From positions 21,574,370 to 21,638,369 of the forward strand of contig NC_045140.1 in assembly GCF_008831285.2 (NCBI RefSeq): DNA of 64,000 bases, read 5' to 3'. Source of the DNA: Nymphaea colorata (taxonomy: Eukaryota > Streptophyta > Magnoliopsida > Nymphaeales > Nymphaeaceae). A program made the translations under genes and the position numbers. Under the pieces are notes generated by a model. It saw only the letters and a list, made by a program, of their open reading frames with translations. It was not told the origin of the DNA and did not search any database. Below are positions 48,031 through 60,100 of the stretch, piece after piece. Position 1 is the first letter of the stretch; each line of letters begins with the position of its first letter.

Positions 48031-49440
48031 TGTGTTCTTTTCTGCCGATTTCTCCTGCGGGAGCAATTATCTCTGAGGCAATTATCTCGGAGAAGAACCA
48101 GATAGCTCAAACTCAGACCAATGCAGCCGAGTCAATCGTCACCTCCCAACTCGGAATTGATCAGCAGTAGAAGCAGAAAACTACTCGGAGCTCGTGCAGA
48201 GTCGCCAAAGTTTACATCCGAAGATGAGCACCAACATACCTCTGAAATTATCTATTACCTACATTTCAAATCTTTACAAAGGGACCAAGTTTCTCAAACA
48301 AGCCGACCAATAAAACTGCCGAGAGCCCAAAGCCCAACCAACAAGATACTGAAACTTACGCAGCAAGGAAAAGAAAGAAAAATTAGAGAAAAAATTTTAC
48401 CTGCTCGTTCTCAGCAAGGTTTGCCCTCTTCTTCGAGATTGCCCTCCTCGAGAAGAAGCAGCAGGCAGAAAGCAACCTCTCCCTCTATTCAAGAGAATAG
48501 AAAGTGGAGGAGGAATAAGGGGATTCCATTTTTGTATTCCTCACGCAATCTTTTTTTCTCCATCTTTTTAGCGAAGGTGCTTACTGGAGAAGTCATCCCC
48601 TGTCCGGTCAGACGATCTACGAAGGTGCTGAGTAGAGAAGTCATCTCCTGTCCGGTCAGAAGAGATCATCTGAACGGCATCGGCCGCATTCTGTACTCCA
48701 TTTCTTTATGGAATCCGACTATCGAACCTAAGCCGAATGCTACTGTAAAAAGACTCAGATAGCACGACCTCACAATGCTATAATTTGAGATCTGAACCAG
48801 AGTTTTCTACTGACTTTTCATTTATAACGAGTTTCTTTAGCAGCGACTGCCGACTGGCGCGTTCGTTCCTTCATTGAAGGCGGCAACCTTCTTTCCTTTA
48901 AACGATGTGGCAAAGATCGTTTCGGAATACAAATTGACAGAGCCGTCGTTTCGGTGACTCGGCCTAAAGCGGTCGTCGGCCAAAAATATTAAAAATAACT
49001 AATTAAAAATTCTATAAAAATTAGAATATTAAAAATAGTTAGAAGTCAGCGATTGACGTTCTTGAATCGGACATTCACTTCCAGTATTCCCATTCCTCAT
49101 CTTCCCCATTTTTTCTGGTTCAGCCTAGTTTTACTGGCTACCATCAAATAAAGGCTTTGCTTTTTACCATTAAACTTCAACTCTAACTACAATATCGATT
49201 AAGAGAGAATTTAAAGATGATGCTTTCTATGAAAAGAAGAGACTACTTTAAAGTATTTAGCACCTCAATTAGCTAGAGGTGTCGGACTCAAAAGTTAGAC
49301 ATTAAAATGAGAATCATGTTTCTTATCGACTCAGAATGTCGAACGCATGCATAATGTAACATAATGTACACAAATATCATTATACTTGCAAAGATAAAAA
49401 GGGACAATACTGTACAACCAAACCATGCGACCTACAGCAG
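48031..49440. other. 5' flank of gene D, duplicated at gene E
   Basis: 48031-48480 matches 61212-61560, and 49140-49270 matches 62020-62135. A direct repeat of about 47 bases occurs at 48575-48665 (two copies of GTC-ATC-CCTGTCCGGTCAG-type sequence). A 213-codon plus-strand frame at 48121-48762 is broken in the gene E copy and is probably not a gene. Confidence 0.6.
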
Positions 49441-49453
49441 ATCATTTCTCCTC

Positions 49454-50445
49454 CTACTCAGCCTTCTTCTCCTTCATGGGTTTCCTTTCGAATTTCATTC
49501 TTGATAGAAATTTCTCGTCCACCTTCTTATACACTTGTTCTCCCCATCTTCTTGCAGCTTCTAAGCTCTTCTTGATCTTCCCTTCGTACTTGAGGTAAGT
49601 GACGGGCAAAACGAAACAGAGAACCATACCTGCTCTCTCACCGACAATGAAATTAAGCAGAAGTTAAGAAGAGAACGGATTTGTAAGTCAAAACTATAAA
49701 ATAAGCCATTTTTCCAGTTTCTATATGAGCCCATTGAATCTCAAATTCTCATTAGAGCCAGCCTTGAAATTCCTGAACGCCCACATGATTTAGATTGTTT
49801 ACAATTTCAACAAAGAACCCAAAAAAAAAATCAGGCTTATCAAAGATATCATGATCTTGATCGTGATAGAGATTCGGAAATCAACCAACACCCTACTGAA
49901 TCAATCCAGCAGATAACAAAGAAAAAGAACTCACACAAGTAGGCAAACGTGATCAGGTCGAACCAGCTACCAACTATAGAGACGACCCACAACGCCGCTA
50001 TGATCTCCCCAAACACCATCACGTCTCTCTTTTCCACCAGCGCAGTGAGAACCCAATTCAAACCATCCTCAATCGTCCTGCAAACTCTCCGCGCCGCGTC
50101 GGCGGCGGATTTCTCGGAGATTTCCGACTTCGGCACCCTAATGGTCTCCCTTCAAAGAACAAGAAGATAATGAGGCTTAGCTGTTCGATTAACCAAGGTC
50201 CAAACAGACAGAGAATCAAACAGGTACTAATCACCAGAAGGTTACTTTCGAAAAAGGGGTGCAACAATGTTCCAAGCAAAACCAACAGCAACCGCGGCCA
50301 TGGCGGTCCATGCGATCAGCGTGAGAGCACGGAAGCCGCAAAGCTCCAACAAAACCCAAATCGTGGTCGCTACAAACAGCACCAACAGGCTCGCCTTCTT
50401 CCTTCTCCATAGGAATACGTCTCTGAACGTCTCTGTTACATCCAT
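49454..50445 (-). CDS. reticulon-like protein (RTNLB family), three exons
   Basis: Exons 50445-50246, 50149-49935 and 49629-49454 join with GT-AG borders into an open frame of 196 residues. Reticulons shape tubular endoplasmic reticulum by wedging two hydrophobic hairpins into the membrane. The sequence shows DVFLWRRKK before the first long hydrophobic hairpin, the linker with VPKSEISEKSA, a second hairpin (ALWVVSIVGSWFDL), and the conserved LPVTYLKYEGKIKK tail, ending in a lysine-rich C-terminus. I chose MDVTETF as start; another in-frame ATG at 50487 would add 14 residues. An acidic open frame at 50944-51136 on the same strand may be an upstream exon. The gene sits between RNL gene D and duplicated debris, and its 3' parts are copied at 52918-53100 and 54017-54524. 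Confidence 0.9.
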
Positions 50446-50908
50446 ATCCTTTAACACAACAGCCACAATTCGATTCTTATATAACATATACGAGATTGAA
50501 ATTAAAGCAAGAACTTCGCGTGCTCGGCTGAGTGATCAGGTAGCTCAAAACCCTCAAGTTCAAGGAAAAGCTTAAAAATTTAATATCAAAAGAATGTGAA
50601 CCGCGGATGTCCTTCGGGCTCCAGACGAAAACTCGAAATTTCCGATCGGTCCAAAAATGGAGTTTTGAAAGTTTCGTAGCGAGGGAACTATACAATTTTC
50701 CTTAATAACAAAAGATTTGGCTATGCAAAACATTGATCGCCCTCCAAAGTTAAGGTTAAAATACAAGAGCCACATTTTTGCTTTTTTCTTTAAAGAATCT
50801 TTTCCCTACAATTCCGTCAGCATTTAGACTTTGGAGAGCAACTCATCCAAACTCCAATCTAAAAATTTATTACTAGCCCGTGTCCATGGTGAAAAATAAT
50901 TTTTCCCG

Positions 50909-51136
50909 TCACCATATAAAGAGAATTTTTGGAGGGACCTCACCATTTTTTACATTGAACTGTTTTTCTGGTTTCGGCATTTCGGAGGATTGCTTCGGCT
51001 TTTCAAGGATGGCGTCCGCTTCTTCAAGGACAGGAGGCGCATCTGTTTCTGGTGTCTCGGCCGCTGGCTCTGCCTGCTCGCCGGCGCCGGGGCTCAGCTG
51101 ACCGTCATCTTCTCCTCCTCCCACACTCCCCTCCAT
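50909..51136 (-). CDS. acidic open frame, candidate first exon of the reticulon gene
   Basis: A 75-codon frame starting MEGSVGGGEDDG is rich in Glu, Pro and Ala and looks protein-like, as many plant reticulon N-termini do. A good donor (AATG|GTGAGG) lies at 50944/50943. One frame-compatible acceptor is at 50514 (GCGAAG|TTC), which would give a total of 283 residues for the joined protein, though it adds an odd hydrophobic stretch. It could instead be a separate small gene or an unused frame. Confidence 0.35.
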   Translation of the reverse strand: MEGSVGGGEDDGQLSPGAGEQAEPAAETPETDAPPVLEEADAILEKPKQSSEMPKPEKQFNVKNGEVPPKILFIW

Positions 51137-51199
51137 GGTCGCTCCACTCTCCCCCGACCCAGCAGACCCCGTCCTTCACTTCCCCATTAAAACTGCCTG

Positions 51200-51965
51200 C
51201 CATCCATCACGATTGCTTGCTGACGTGTTAACACCCCTCGAAACGTGGCGTCACCCGGCAACGTGGCACCAAAAACATGTCATACGTGTTGCCCTACTTC
51301 GCTTGGGAAAACTACTGCAGTCCATGCCATTCCCGGATCCAATCGAGATCCAAAACCAAATGATACGTGGACCAGATCTGTATCTGTGTACCAAGGCTTC
51401 CAAGTATGGTTCGAGTAAGGCCAGATCTGTAAGGTTACCCAAAATTTGAATTCGGTTCGGAGCCACGTATATTTTCAAATCCGAACTTGAGTTCGCATCT
51501 GAACTAGATATGAAACTCGAATTCTAAATTCTTGCAAAATTCGGATCCAATGCTAGTTGGGCTTGTGCTTATTTTCCATGAATTGAGAAGAAGGATGAGA
51601 AATTGAAAAATAATGTAGTTTTAAGCTTCAGTTAGGATGAACTATTTGCTTCAGATATATCGAGTGAATGATTCTCCCCAATTTTTAATTTTCTTGATTT
51701 GCATCACGGATGTGATATAACTAATGTATTAAGAAGAATTTTAATCCGATGTGGATCCATACATACATTGTAACACATAAATGGGATTTAACCATTCCTT
51801 CGTCCCTAGAAACACAATTCAGGAGCTTATTCTTGTTTTGGAGAGGAGAAAAGGGACGTTAGAAGTAAAGCTTGACTTAGCTATGATGCTGCAAAGGAAG
51901 ACGTTCAACAAAGAAATTTAAGAAATATGAAATTGTTAATTATAGTTGTACATTTATTAACAACA
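51200..51965. other. intergenic
   Basis: No gene seen. About 51410-51560 carries GAATTCGG/GGATCC-type repeats resembling the MITE family near 7124. Confidence 0.4.
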
Positions 51966-52038
51966 GGCCTATTATCTCAGTTGGTTAGAGCGTCGTGCTA
52001 ATAATGCGAAGGTCGCAGGTTCCATACCTGCATGGGCC
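51966..52038 (+). tRNA. tRNA-Ile (AAU)-like gene, probably decayed
   Basis: The 73 bases fold as a tRNA: acceptor GGCCTAT/ATGGGCC pairs fully (one G-U), the D loop reads AGTTGGTTA, the anticodon loop CTAATAA carries AAT, and the T stem GCAGG/CCTGC is perfect. Compared with the plant nuclear tRNA-Ile(AAU) as I know it, position 10 is T instead of G, which breaks one D-stem pair. The T loop reads TTCCATA instead of TTCGAGA, which damages the internal B-box promoter. It is therefore likely a pseudogene or weakly expressed. No intron. Confidence 0.75.
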
Positions 52039-52075
52039 TTGTTTCTTTCTGATTTAGTCTTTTTCGTTTTTATCT

Positions 52076-52119
52076 CGTCGTGCTAATAAAGGTTGCAGGC
52101 TCGGGATCTGCATGGGCCA
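52076..52119 (+). pseudogene. deleted second copy of the tRNA-Ile-like sequence
   Basis: Contains CGTCGTGCTAATAA, then GGTTGCAGG, then TCTGCATGGGCCA. The D arm and part of the anticodon stem are gone. The downstream flank (GTTTCTTTTAGATTTAGTCT) repeats the flank after the first copy, so a block of about 100 bases was tandemly duplicated and then lost internal pieces. Confidence 0.8.
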
Positions 52120-52917
52120 CGTTTCTTTTAGATTTAGTCTTTTCATTTTTATCCCTCGTTGGAAAAACATATATGTGTATGATCTTATAGTTGTGTTATT
52201 AAGTATACAATCTTTCTCCACATTATCCTCAATCTTAATTCTTTTTTTAAAAAAAAATTAGTGTATTTTCATTTCTTATTCCAAGCTCATCTTACAGGTG
52301 TCCATCTTAGCTGAATGTCATACATTCAATGTTCTTATATGTTGAAAATCGGTCAGGTTCGGTTCAAAATTCAGATTAATATAAATGTGAAAAAAGGATT
52401 CTAATTGCAAAATCGAATTTTGGATCTCAACATATTTAAATTTGAATTTGAATCTGACTACGTGAACATCTGAAAAAATAGATGCAATAACGAAGCTGCC
52501 CGCAGAGGGCTTAAGAAAACTGTCGATATGAATTTTCTTTTTTTATTTTTATTTTTAAATTAAAAAAAATCAGAAATCATTGTCAAGTTGGCCACACACT
52601 CATGGAGTATCGATCAGGGTTTACGTTGACTTGGCCACAAAGCCAAATTAATTTCGGTCCGATAAAGTGTTTTCTAGAAAAAAATTTGTTTAGCATTTTT
52701 TAAAATATGAAACAAACTGGAATGAGTTGAATGCATCGACTCATATATCTTGTGCATTTAATTCGGATTACATGCGATGCTGGCTGAGCGACGTTGACAA
52801 AATAATTTTGTAGAGATCCATCGAGATCCAAATAACCCATTTGGTCGGCTGCGCTCTGGTAACCAAATTTGGAAATTGGATTGCATTTTGAAGACCGACC
52901 CGATTTGTTAAGTCAAA

Positions 52918-53100
52918 TCTAAAAAATAAGCCATTTTTCCAGTTTCCATATGAACCCATTGAATCTCAAAAATTTTGCTTAAAGCAAAACTTGAAGTTAC
53001 TGAATTCCCACATTATTTAGATTGTTTATAATTTCAACAAAAAAACCCCAAAAAAATCCAGAAATAACATGATCGTGATCATAAGAGATTCGAAAATCAA
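52918..53100 (-). pseudogene. fragment of reticulon intron 2
   Basis: Matches the reticulon intron around 49695-49880 (blocks AAGCCATTTTTCCAGTTT, CCCATTGAATCTCAAA, TTCAACAAA and AGATTCG..AATCAACC). It contains no exon sequence. It is the second of three intron copies (original, here, and 54187-54520). Confidence 0.8.
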
Positions 53101-53114
53101 CCCAAATGCTGGAA

Positions 53115-53119
<5 letters not shown>

Positions 53120-53166
<47 letters not shown>
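53120..53166. repeat. (AT)n microsatellite
   Basis: A pure AT run of 47 bases next to the reticulon intron fragment. Confidence 0.95.
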
Positions 53167-53169
<3 letters not shown>

Positions 53170-53980
53170 AAATTTTTTTCTCATGGAGATAAAGAACCAG
53201 GCAAGCATTGGCCTCTGAAAACCTGGTTTTGTAAAAATATTTTTTTTGTTTCACTAGGTTTAAAAAACATAACATCGTTTTAGGTGGGCTAAATGGGGCA
53301 GTTTTTATAGGAGACCCTTCAAAACTAGGTTTTCGAGGTAAAATCTGGTTTTATTTTCAAAACCAAGTGTTTAGAGTGTTCAGGTAAGATCAAAATTGGG
53401 TATCTTCTTTTTAAAACTCATTAAAAAATTAGGTTTTCATAAAAAATAGCATTTACAAAATCGAATCAAAGGATGGTATCATCTAAGCACCCCCACAATC
53501 TTTTATCAAAACAACATTTTCAGAAATTTAATTTTTCTGAAAACTCGTTTTTCATGCCACCTAGACATATCAATTTTGCCTCCAAAATACATTTTTAGTA
53601 TGCACCCTACAATTTTTCAGTTCCAGAGATTCTTTAATAGCGACAGGTGCGCTCGTTCCATGCTTGGTTATTTATAATTTAATAGTAATTTGTAGACAAA
53701 TTGCTAGATCTCAGACGGTTAGACTTGGAATAAAAACCATATCTTATGAATTTTTACTAAAAAAAGATTTTAAATAAAAAACATCATAATATGTTTATTT
53801 AAAATCATTGTCAAGTTGGCCTCATTCTTGTCGAGTATAACAAATGCATACTCTACCAGTACACAAATATCACTATACTTGCATTGCAAAGATAAAAAGA
53901 ACAATAAAAAATTTTAGTTGTTCAATGTATTTTTTTATTTAAGTTCACTTTGAGGTTTGATTATTTGGTCGGTTTCTAAA
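53167..53980. other. intergenic
   Basis: AT-rich, no gene seen. 53280-53580 is repetitive with recurring AAAACTAGGTTTTC-like and AAAACCAAG words. Confidence 0.4.
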
Positions 53981-54016
53981 CACATGTGACCTACAGCCGA
54001 TCATTTCTCCTCCTAC

Positions 54017-54524
54017 TCAAGCCTTCTTCTCCTTCATGGGTTTCCTTTCAAACTTCATGCTTGATAGAAGTTTCTCATCCACCTTATACACTTGTTCTCC
54101 CCCTCTTTTTGCAGCTTCTGAACTGTTATTGATCTTCCCTTCGTACTTGAGGCAAGTCGCAGACAAAATGAAACAGACAACCATACCTGCTCTCTCACCG
54201 ACAATGAAATTAAGCAGAAGTTAAGTTTAAAAGAGCTCGGATTTGTTTGGTCAAACTAAAATAAGCTATTTTTCCAGTTTCTATATGAATTCATTGAATC
54301 TCAAATTCTTATTAAAGCCAAACCTCGAAGTTACTGAACTCCCACATGATTTACCGCATTTACAATTTCAACAAAGAACCCCAAAAAAATGGAGTCTCAT
54401 CAAGATATCATGGTCGTGATCATCATAGAGATTCGGAAATCAACAACACCCTACTCAATGAATCCAGCAGATAACAAAGTGCGGTAATGCAGCAGGTAAC
54501 AAAGAAAAAGAACTCACACAAGTA
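54017..54524 (-). pseudogene. reticulon exon 3 + intron 2 + last bases of exon 2, duplicated
   Basis: 54186-54017 copies reticulon exon 3 with its acceptor; the frame stays open (KYEGKI, GEQVYK, KFERKPMKEKKA) and ends at a TGA that replaces the original end. 54520-54187 copies intron 2. The copy reaches the exon 2 donor (TACTTGT|GTGAGT) and stops at about 54524. It is then joined to an RPW8 relic on the same strand. Exon 1 and most of exon 2 are missing, so it cannot make a reticulon alone. Confidence 0.88.
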
Positions 54525-54542
54525 AACCATTTTTAGCAATTT

Positions 54543-54918
54543 TCAGCAAAAATTTGTCGGCCTCATCATCTCCCATACATCAGTCATCATAATTGTGACC
54601 ACAAAGTTTCTCAGAGACTCATTCTGGCCTGTCAGTCTCTTCGCGTAAACTCTAACCAACCAGATGTTCCACATTGGCACCTTGATGCATTTTCTAACCA
54701 ACAGGTTACATTCTTCCAGTTCCTGCAGCAGTTCTGACATCTCCCGTCGTCTCACGCATCATCTCATGATGTGCAGTTTTCTCGTCGAAATCCCTGAAGT
54801 AATTAAGAACCTCTTGGGACTTTCGAACTCGGTCTTCAAGAGTTCATGCGTCTTCCTCAATTGCTTTTATTAACCCCTTGATGATAGAAACAGCTGATAT
54901 CGAAATTGGTTCCACCAT
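54543..54918 (-). pseudogene. RPW8-domain relic of a B/C-type RNL
   Basis: From an ATG at 54918 the frame reads MVEPISISAVSIIKGLIKAI, then an 8-base deletion within a repeated GAGGAAG word shifts it to a stop. Further on, another frame (from 54755) reads SELLQELEECNLLVRKCI and VPMWNIW, typical of the RPW8 region of B and C. No NB-ARC follows; the relic is fused to duplicated reticulon sequence at about 54525-54540. Confidence 0.9.
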
Positions 54919-57180
54919 TTTTTCTTGTTTCTCTTTTCTTTCTATTGCATTAATTGATATTATTCCTCAAACTTTGCTGTTGTCGATGAATTCGGTCGCC
55001 ACTTCAACTTCTACACGCGCACATCGAAGCCTCTCTCTTGCTCAGTTCAGCCGGCGACGGCGTCCTGCATGGGAGTTTCTGTCTCGTTTCCTGCTGGTCC
55101 CTTCTCTGTCTGCCTCATCCGCGACCGTTGGCCTTTCAGAATTGGTGTTTTTGTTCAATGTTTGTTTTTCTTTTCATTGAAGACCGAATTGGAGGTTGGC
55201 ATTTTTTACAATCTTAATCCCATGTACCTTTAACCATTTTCATTCTTTTCTTTCAAATATGAATATCAATAAAAAAAAAAAAAGTCATATCTAAATCCAA
55301 ATTCAAAATCTGATTTCACAATGTGAATCTAATATCAATCTGATTTTTATATTCATTTATGAATTTGAATCTAAGTTTTGAGCCAAAACTGATCGATTTT
55401 CAAAAGGTAAGAGCATTTGGTATAAGATATTTATTTAAAACTAAATCAAAACGAATTTGAAGCGCAATGGGTTTCTTAAATAATATATAAGAATATAATA
55501 TAATATTTAAATATAATTACTTGTAATAAAAACTTATTTTAAAGAAAATAATAATTTAACAACAATTTGCACTTTCATATATACGAGTACCCATACGAAT
55601 CTAAAATGGTTTTAATTAGTGCCCCTTGGCTGAGAATCTTTTACTCAACCACTGATTTATTATCAAGTTTGGCGTACTGGCCGCCTTACAATTTGGTGGC
55701 TTTTTTGCCTGAATTCCCATGAGACTACAAAACTAGAGGGTGACTTGTCGTTTTATGACTTTTCTTCAAATGTGAAGTAAGTTGAAACGGGAATCTGCCA
55801 TTAATAAGAAATACTTCCAAATTAAGGCCGCAAAGAACAAATGATCATGTACCATTGAACCGCCCATGAAAACATAATTAAGCACAACATACGAGTCAAC
55901 TGAGTATCCGATTAATGCAATATTACAAAAAACAGTATTGGCGCCATGTCAGTTTGCTCGCCGATATGCATCTCTCAGCATAACGACTTTTGGGTTAATC
56001 AAAAGACATTGGACTGATCAATTAGATGGTCAAGTCAATTAAAGGAAACAATGAGTTCAGCATCCAAGCTGCATCTCTCAGCATAATCAGTGAAAATACG
56101 ATCCCTAGGGCGTTGCAGTTTTCTACATATAATATTATTTTATAATGTAATATAAAATATTATTATATTTTGAAACTAAATCTTATATATGTGTGTGTGT
56201 GTGAAAAGGATCTAATATTTTTAAAGAAGGTCTAAAATTTGGTTATTCACATTAGTCCCCTCAACAAAAAACTTCTGAATCCACTACTGCTTTCAGATAT
56301 TGTAAGAGCGCAATCGGTTTTAGACCATGGCTTCTTAATCACCAGCTGGGGAACGACAGATGAGGCGCATGTGGTCTTCATTTCAATAATGATAGACTCG
56401 CAATGCCCACTTCCAAAAAATAGTCAGCTCAAACTGAAGAGAACTATTCCTATCGGTTCTTCCTTTTTTTTTTTGCTAAAATTTTCACATTAAAACAAAC
56501 CTTGCATTGTTGTGATTTAGATCGTCTAGCAACTTGGAAAAAAAAATCTCAGTCTTAATTTGAAAAAATCACGATATTCCTCGTGATATAGATTCGGCAC
56601 TCCAGTTGCCTTCTCTCTGTCCCCGCTTGAGACACTCCCTCAACTATACAAACAAAATACAAAATTGATCAAGATTAGCCACATGGAGAATTAGGTCGAA
56701 AGACCCTTTGATCAGAGTTCTCCTATATGATCAGCAAACAAGATGAGTATATGCACCTACTGCAGCATCTTCTGTGAAATTTCCAACCTTTCAATTTAAT
56801 GTTGTTGATTTCAATGGCTTCAAAAACAAGTATGATTAGTTATGAAACCTCTTTTAGCAAACACAGAATAGATATCCAAAAGTTTCTATTATACCCAAGT
56901 CAAAGCGTAGCAAGTACCTTGATGGGATCTTTTTTAACTCATGGCAAGATGTGTTAGTCGATACAATTGTCCAATCAAGTGGAGAAATGAGAAGGGGGGA
57001 GGGAAGAAAGGGGAAAAGGTAAGGAATGAACACCACTTTACACATGACAAACATGAATTCTCAATCTCAACTCCAAGCAATCCTTTGCATAAGAAAGAAC
57101 ACAAAAGAGAAACTGATTACCACATTTATCATTTCCATTCAACGCTAAATTGTAGTCCCCTTGTCTCGCCACTGAATTCC
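54919..57180. other. intergenic between RPW8 relic and gene E
   Basis: 54919-55015 is a B/C-type 5' flank. 55008-55200 matches 19770-19970 and 27885-28100. 55215-55470 and 56200-56790 match the 3' side of gene D. 56870-57180 includes the 3' flank of gene E. No gene recognised. Confidence 0.6.
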
Positions 57181-60100
57181 CTATCCAAGAAAACTCAAGC
57201 TCACGAGATCCTTGCATCCGTGCACGATTGGCCTTCCAGACTTGGTCTTAACTCTCTCCCACAGGGTCTTAGCATCTTCATCACAGATGACACAGTTAAG
57301 GCCCTCGAGATTGATTACCGTAAAAGGCAGCTTAGCAAAGCACCCCCTTAAGTCAATTCTTTCCAAGCTATGCAGCATGTTTATGCTGTTAGGAAGATTT
57401 TCTATACGAGAACAACCGAAGAGATCCAGAAATTTCAGTTCCCTTAGTTCAGATAAAGAATCTGGAAGCCTTTCGAGTGATGTGCATGCAGACAACCTTA
57501 AGACCTCTAACTTGCACAGCCTACCGATTTCATCCGGCAACTCACTTAGATCGTGGCAATTAGTAATGCTCAGCTTCAGCAAATTGACCATGTTGCAAAC
57601 TGCAGCAGGCAATCTCTCCAATCCATTGCAGTAGCCTATTTCAAGTTCTATTAAGTCAGGAAACATAGTTTGGTTATCAGATCCTGATCAAATCTCTAGT
57701 ACTTCATCAACCTTGCAGAGGATCATTGATAGCTTCTGCACTCCATTGAAAGGCTCCATCAAGGTACAAGAAATAGGTAGTGATATCTTTTCTAATCTCA
57801 CTGCCCTGAGAGATTTTAGAGAACCAGATGGTAGCAGTCCGTTTAACACCGCAGCTGCTATGTTGTGATTTGCAATAATCAAAACCTTCAGATTTTCCAT
57901 GCAATTCAAAAATGGAGGCAAGCAATAAGAACTACTTGAAAAGTTCAAGATAAGGACTTCGACGAGAGGGAATGGCACATCAGGCCACTCAAAGTTTATA
58001 TTTTCACCTGTAGAAAGGTCAAGTAGAGTTTCTCATATAGGATGTAACATAATGGAAAAATGGGAATTCCACAAATTTGCATTTGATAAGTTGATAATGC
58101 TCACCAGTATTTATGGAGACAATCTGTGCTTGTGATATCACATGCTTCCCTTTCACCAGGTCAAGAAAAGTCTCCCCTTCATTGATGATGAGTCTCGTGT
58201 TTGACTTTTCTTCTTTACTAACATAGACAGCCAATTCACTCAAAAGATCATGTTGAGCGATGAAGAGATCGTTGAATCTCTCATCCAGATCTACAGTCTC
58301 GTCCCTGGTGAGGCATAAAAAGTAAAAATTTAACAAGCAGAAAGAAAGCAGGCAATTCAACTACAGATGCATCACCACATCGTCTTTGACACTTTCACTT
58401 TATATACCTTGTTCTCATGAAAAGCTCAATCAAATGCCGATCAGCAAGCTTCTTCAAAATGTCGTATGCACCACCTTCATCTTGGCCACGAGTATGAACC
58501 CACATGTCCATAAGAGCAGCTGCCCGGATCCTTTTGTTGTCAGGAAAGGAGCTTATGTCCATAAAACACTCCCGTTCTACTGGCTCTTCCAAGGAGTCCA
58601 GGCTGGTTTTGAGTGGCCAAAATATCTCTTTAAGGTTATTAAAAAACTCTCCCTTCCCTTGAAGATTTTTAGCAGTCGTTCTCCATTTGCTTAACGCAGC
58701 TTTCTTCAGTGACGCTCCTATCAGTTTTAGTGCTAGCGGGTGAAACTTGCAGCCGTTCACTATCTGAAAATGTGATGCAATTTCAAATTCAGGAACTTTG
58801 CACGCACAAAGTTGTTCATCAATGAACGAGAAAAGCTGCTTAATCACATGTCTCAATGAAACATGGACAATGGTGGCTTCCATGAATCGGGTTCTCACTT
58901 CTCACTAGCCAGAACCATTAGATTTTTGGGTAGAGCCCAATTTGTTTCAAGTAGACAAATCCACAACAGAGAGATATACTGAGGATGGTTCGTGAAATTT
59001 CTGAACTGTCATTGTCAATTCTTTGCGAAGACCCTATTCAAAATCAACAGGTATTAATTTTCTATGAAACCAATTGTATAGATCACATTTTTGTTGTTAT
59101 TTCTGCACAAAAAAAAAATGAATGTCACACAAAAAAGCCGTCATATTTCAGGAGTCGTGATGAAATTTCTCTATTGGGGTTTGTATCTCATGCACAGTGA
59201 TAGAGAAGATTTGGAGAGACCTGCTCTGCCAGCTTCTTCTGCTCAGAACATGGGGCTCGCAACAGGGCATGATGACGGAACAAGTCCATGGCATCATTCA
59301 TGCTCAGCTGCTGGACGCGATAGCTCCAGTTCACACCATTAAGTTCCACCCGAGACGTGACAAGAGTTTTCAGACCAGGCGTCCCGATCTCAAGCCTCTC
59401 CAGCATGCTATTAGACTAGACACCATCCAAGACCACCAGCATGCCCTTCCCCTGCGTCTTTCTCTTGTTCAGACACTGCTTCAGCTGCTCAAGTGCACCT
59501 CCTGAACTCTCAAATTCTGGCCTTCGAGCGTCTTCGAGCGTCCACCAAGTCGTTCCACAGTTTATTGAATATGGCTGTCCAATTCAGCGTCTCTGCTTCA
59601 TTCTTTTCTGTGGGAGAGTCTGGCGATCCTGGAATAGTTATGTAGCTGATCCTTTCAAATTTGCCTGGGGAGATGCAAGATTATATGAAGACACCAGCAT
59701 TAGCCTCCTGGTGGAGAATTTAAGCGCACGCACACAGACACATTTCTTACCATGGAAACAGAGAAGATTACAACACAAAAACACACACATCTCGCTCACC
59801 CCAAAAATGCTGCAAGCACCCCTGCAATATTACCCCGGAGTGAAATTTTATCACTTTTGTAAACCTTCTTTTTTTTTCTTAAAGATTTTCATTCAAGATC
59901 CAGTTATTGCAAAATTATGCCTCATCTGTCACCGCGAACGCAAACGTCATGTTCTGCCTTTCTGTGTTTTTAGAAATGGACTTTTAATTGCATCTTATCC
60001 CTGAAATCACCTGCTGAGGGACCTGTTTAACGATTAAAATTAGAGTTTATGTACAATGAATAACTGAAGTTCCAACATTTCAGCATCAGATCGAAAGTGG

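Noticed and set aside
48121..48762. 213-codon plus-strand frame just upstream of gene D
   Set aside because: The matching region upstream of gene E (61287-61526) breaks after 79 codons, the sequence has no recognisable domain, and the minus strand there looks like 5' UTR with a plausible intron of gene D.
49440..49660. Possibility that the reticulon copy at 54017 is the real gene
   Set aside because: Only the 49454-50445 copy has all three exons in frame; the other lacks exon 1 and nearly all of exon 2.
53026..53275. Minus-strand frames with alternating Ile-Tyr
   Set aside because: They are translations of the AT microsatellite at 53120-53166.
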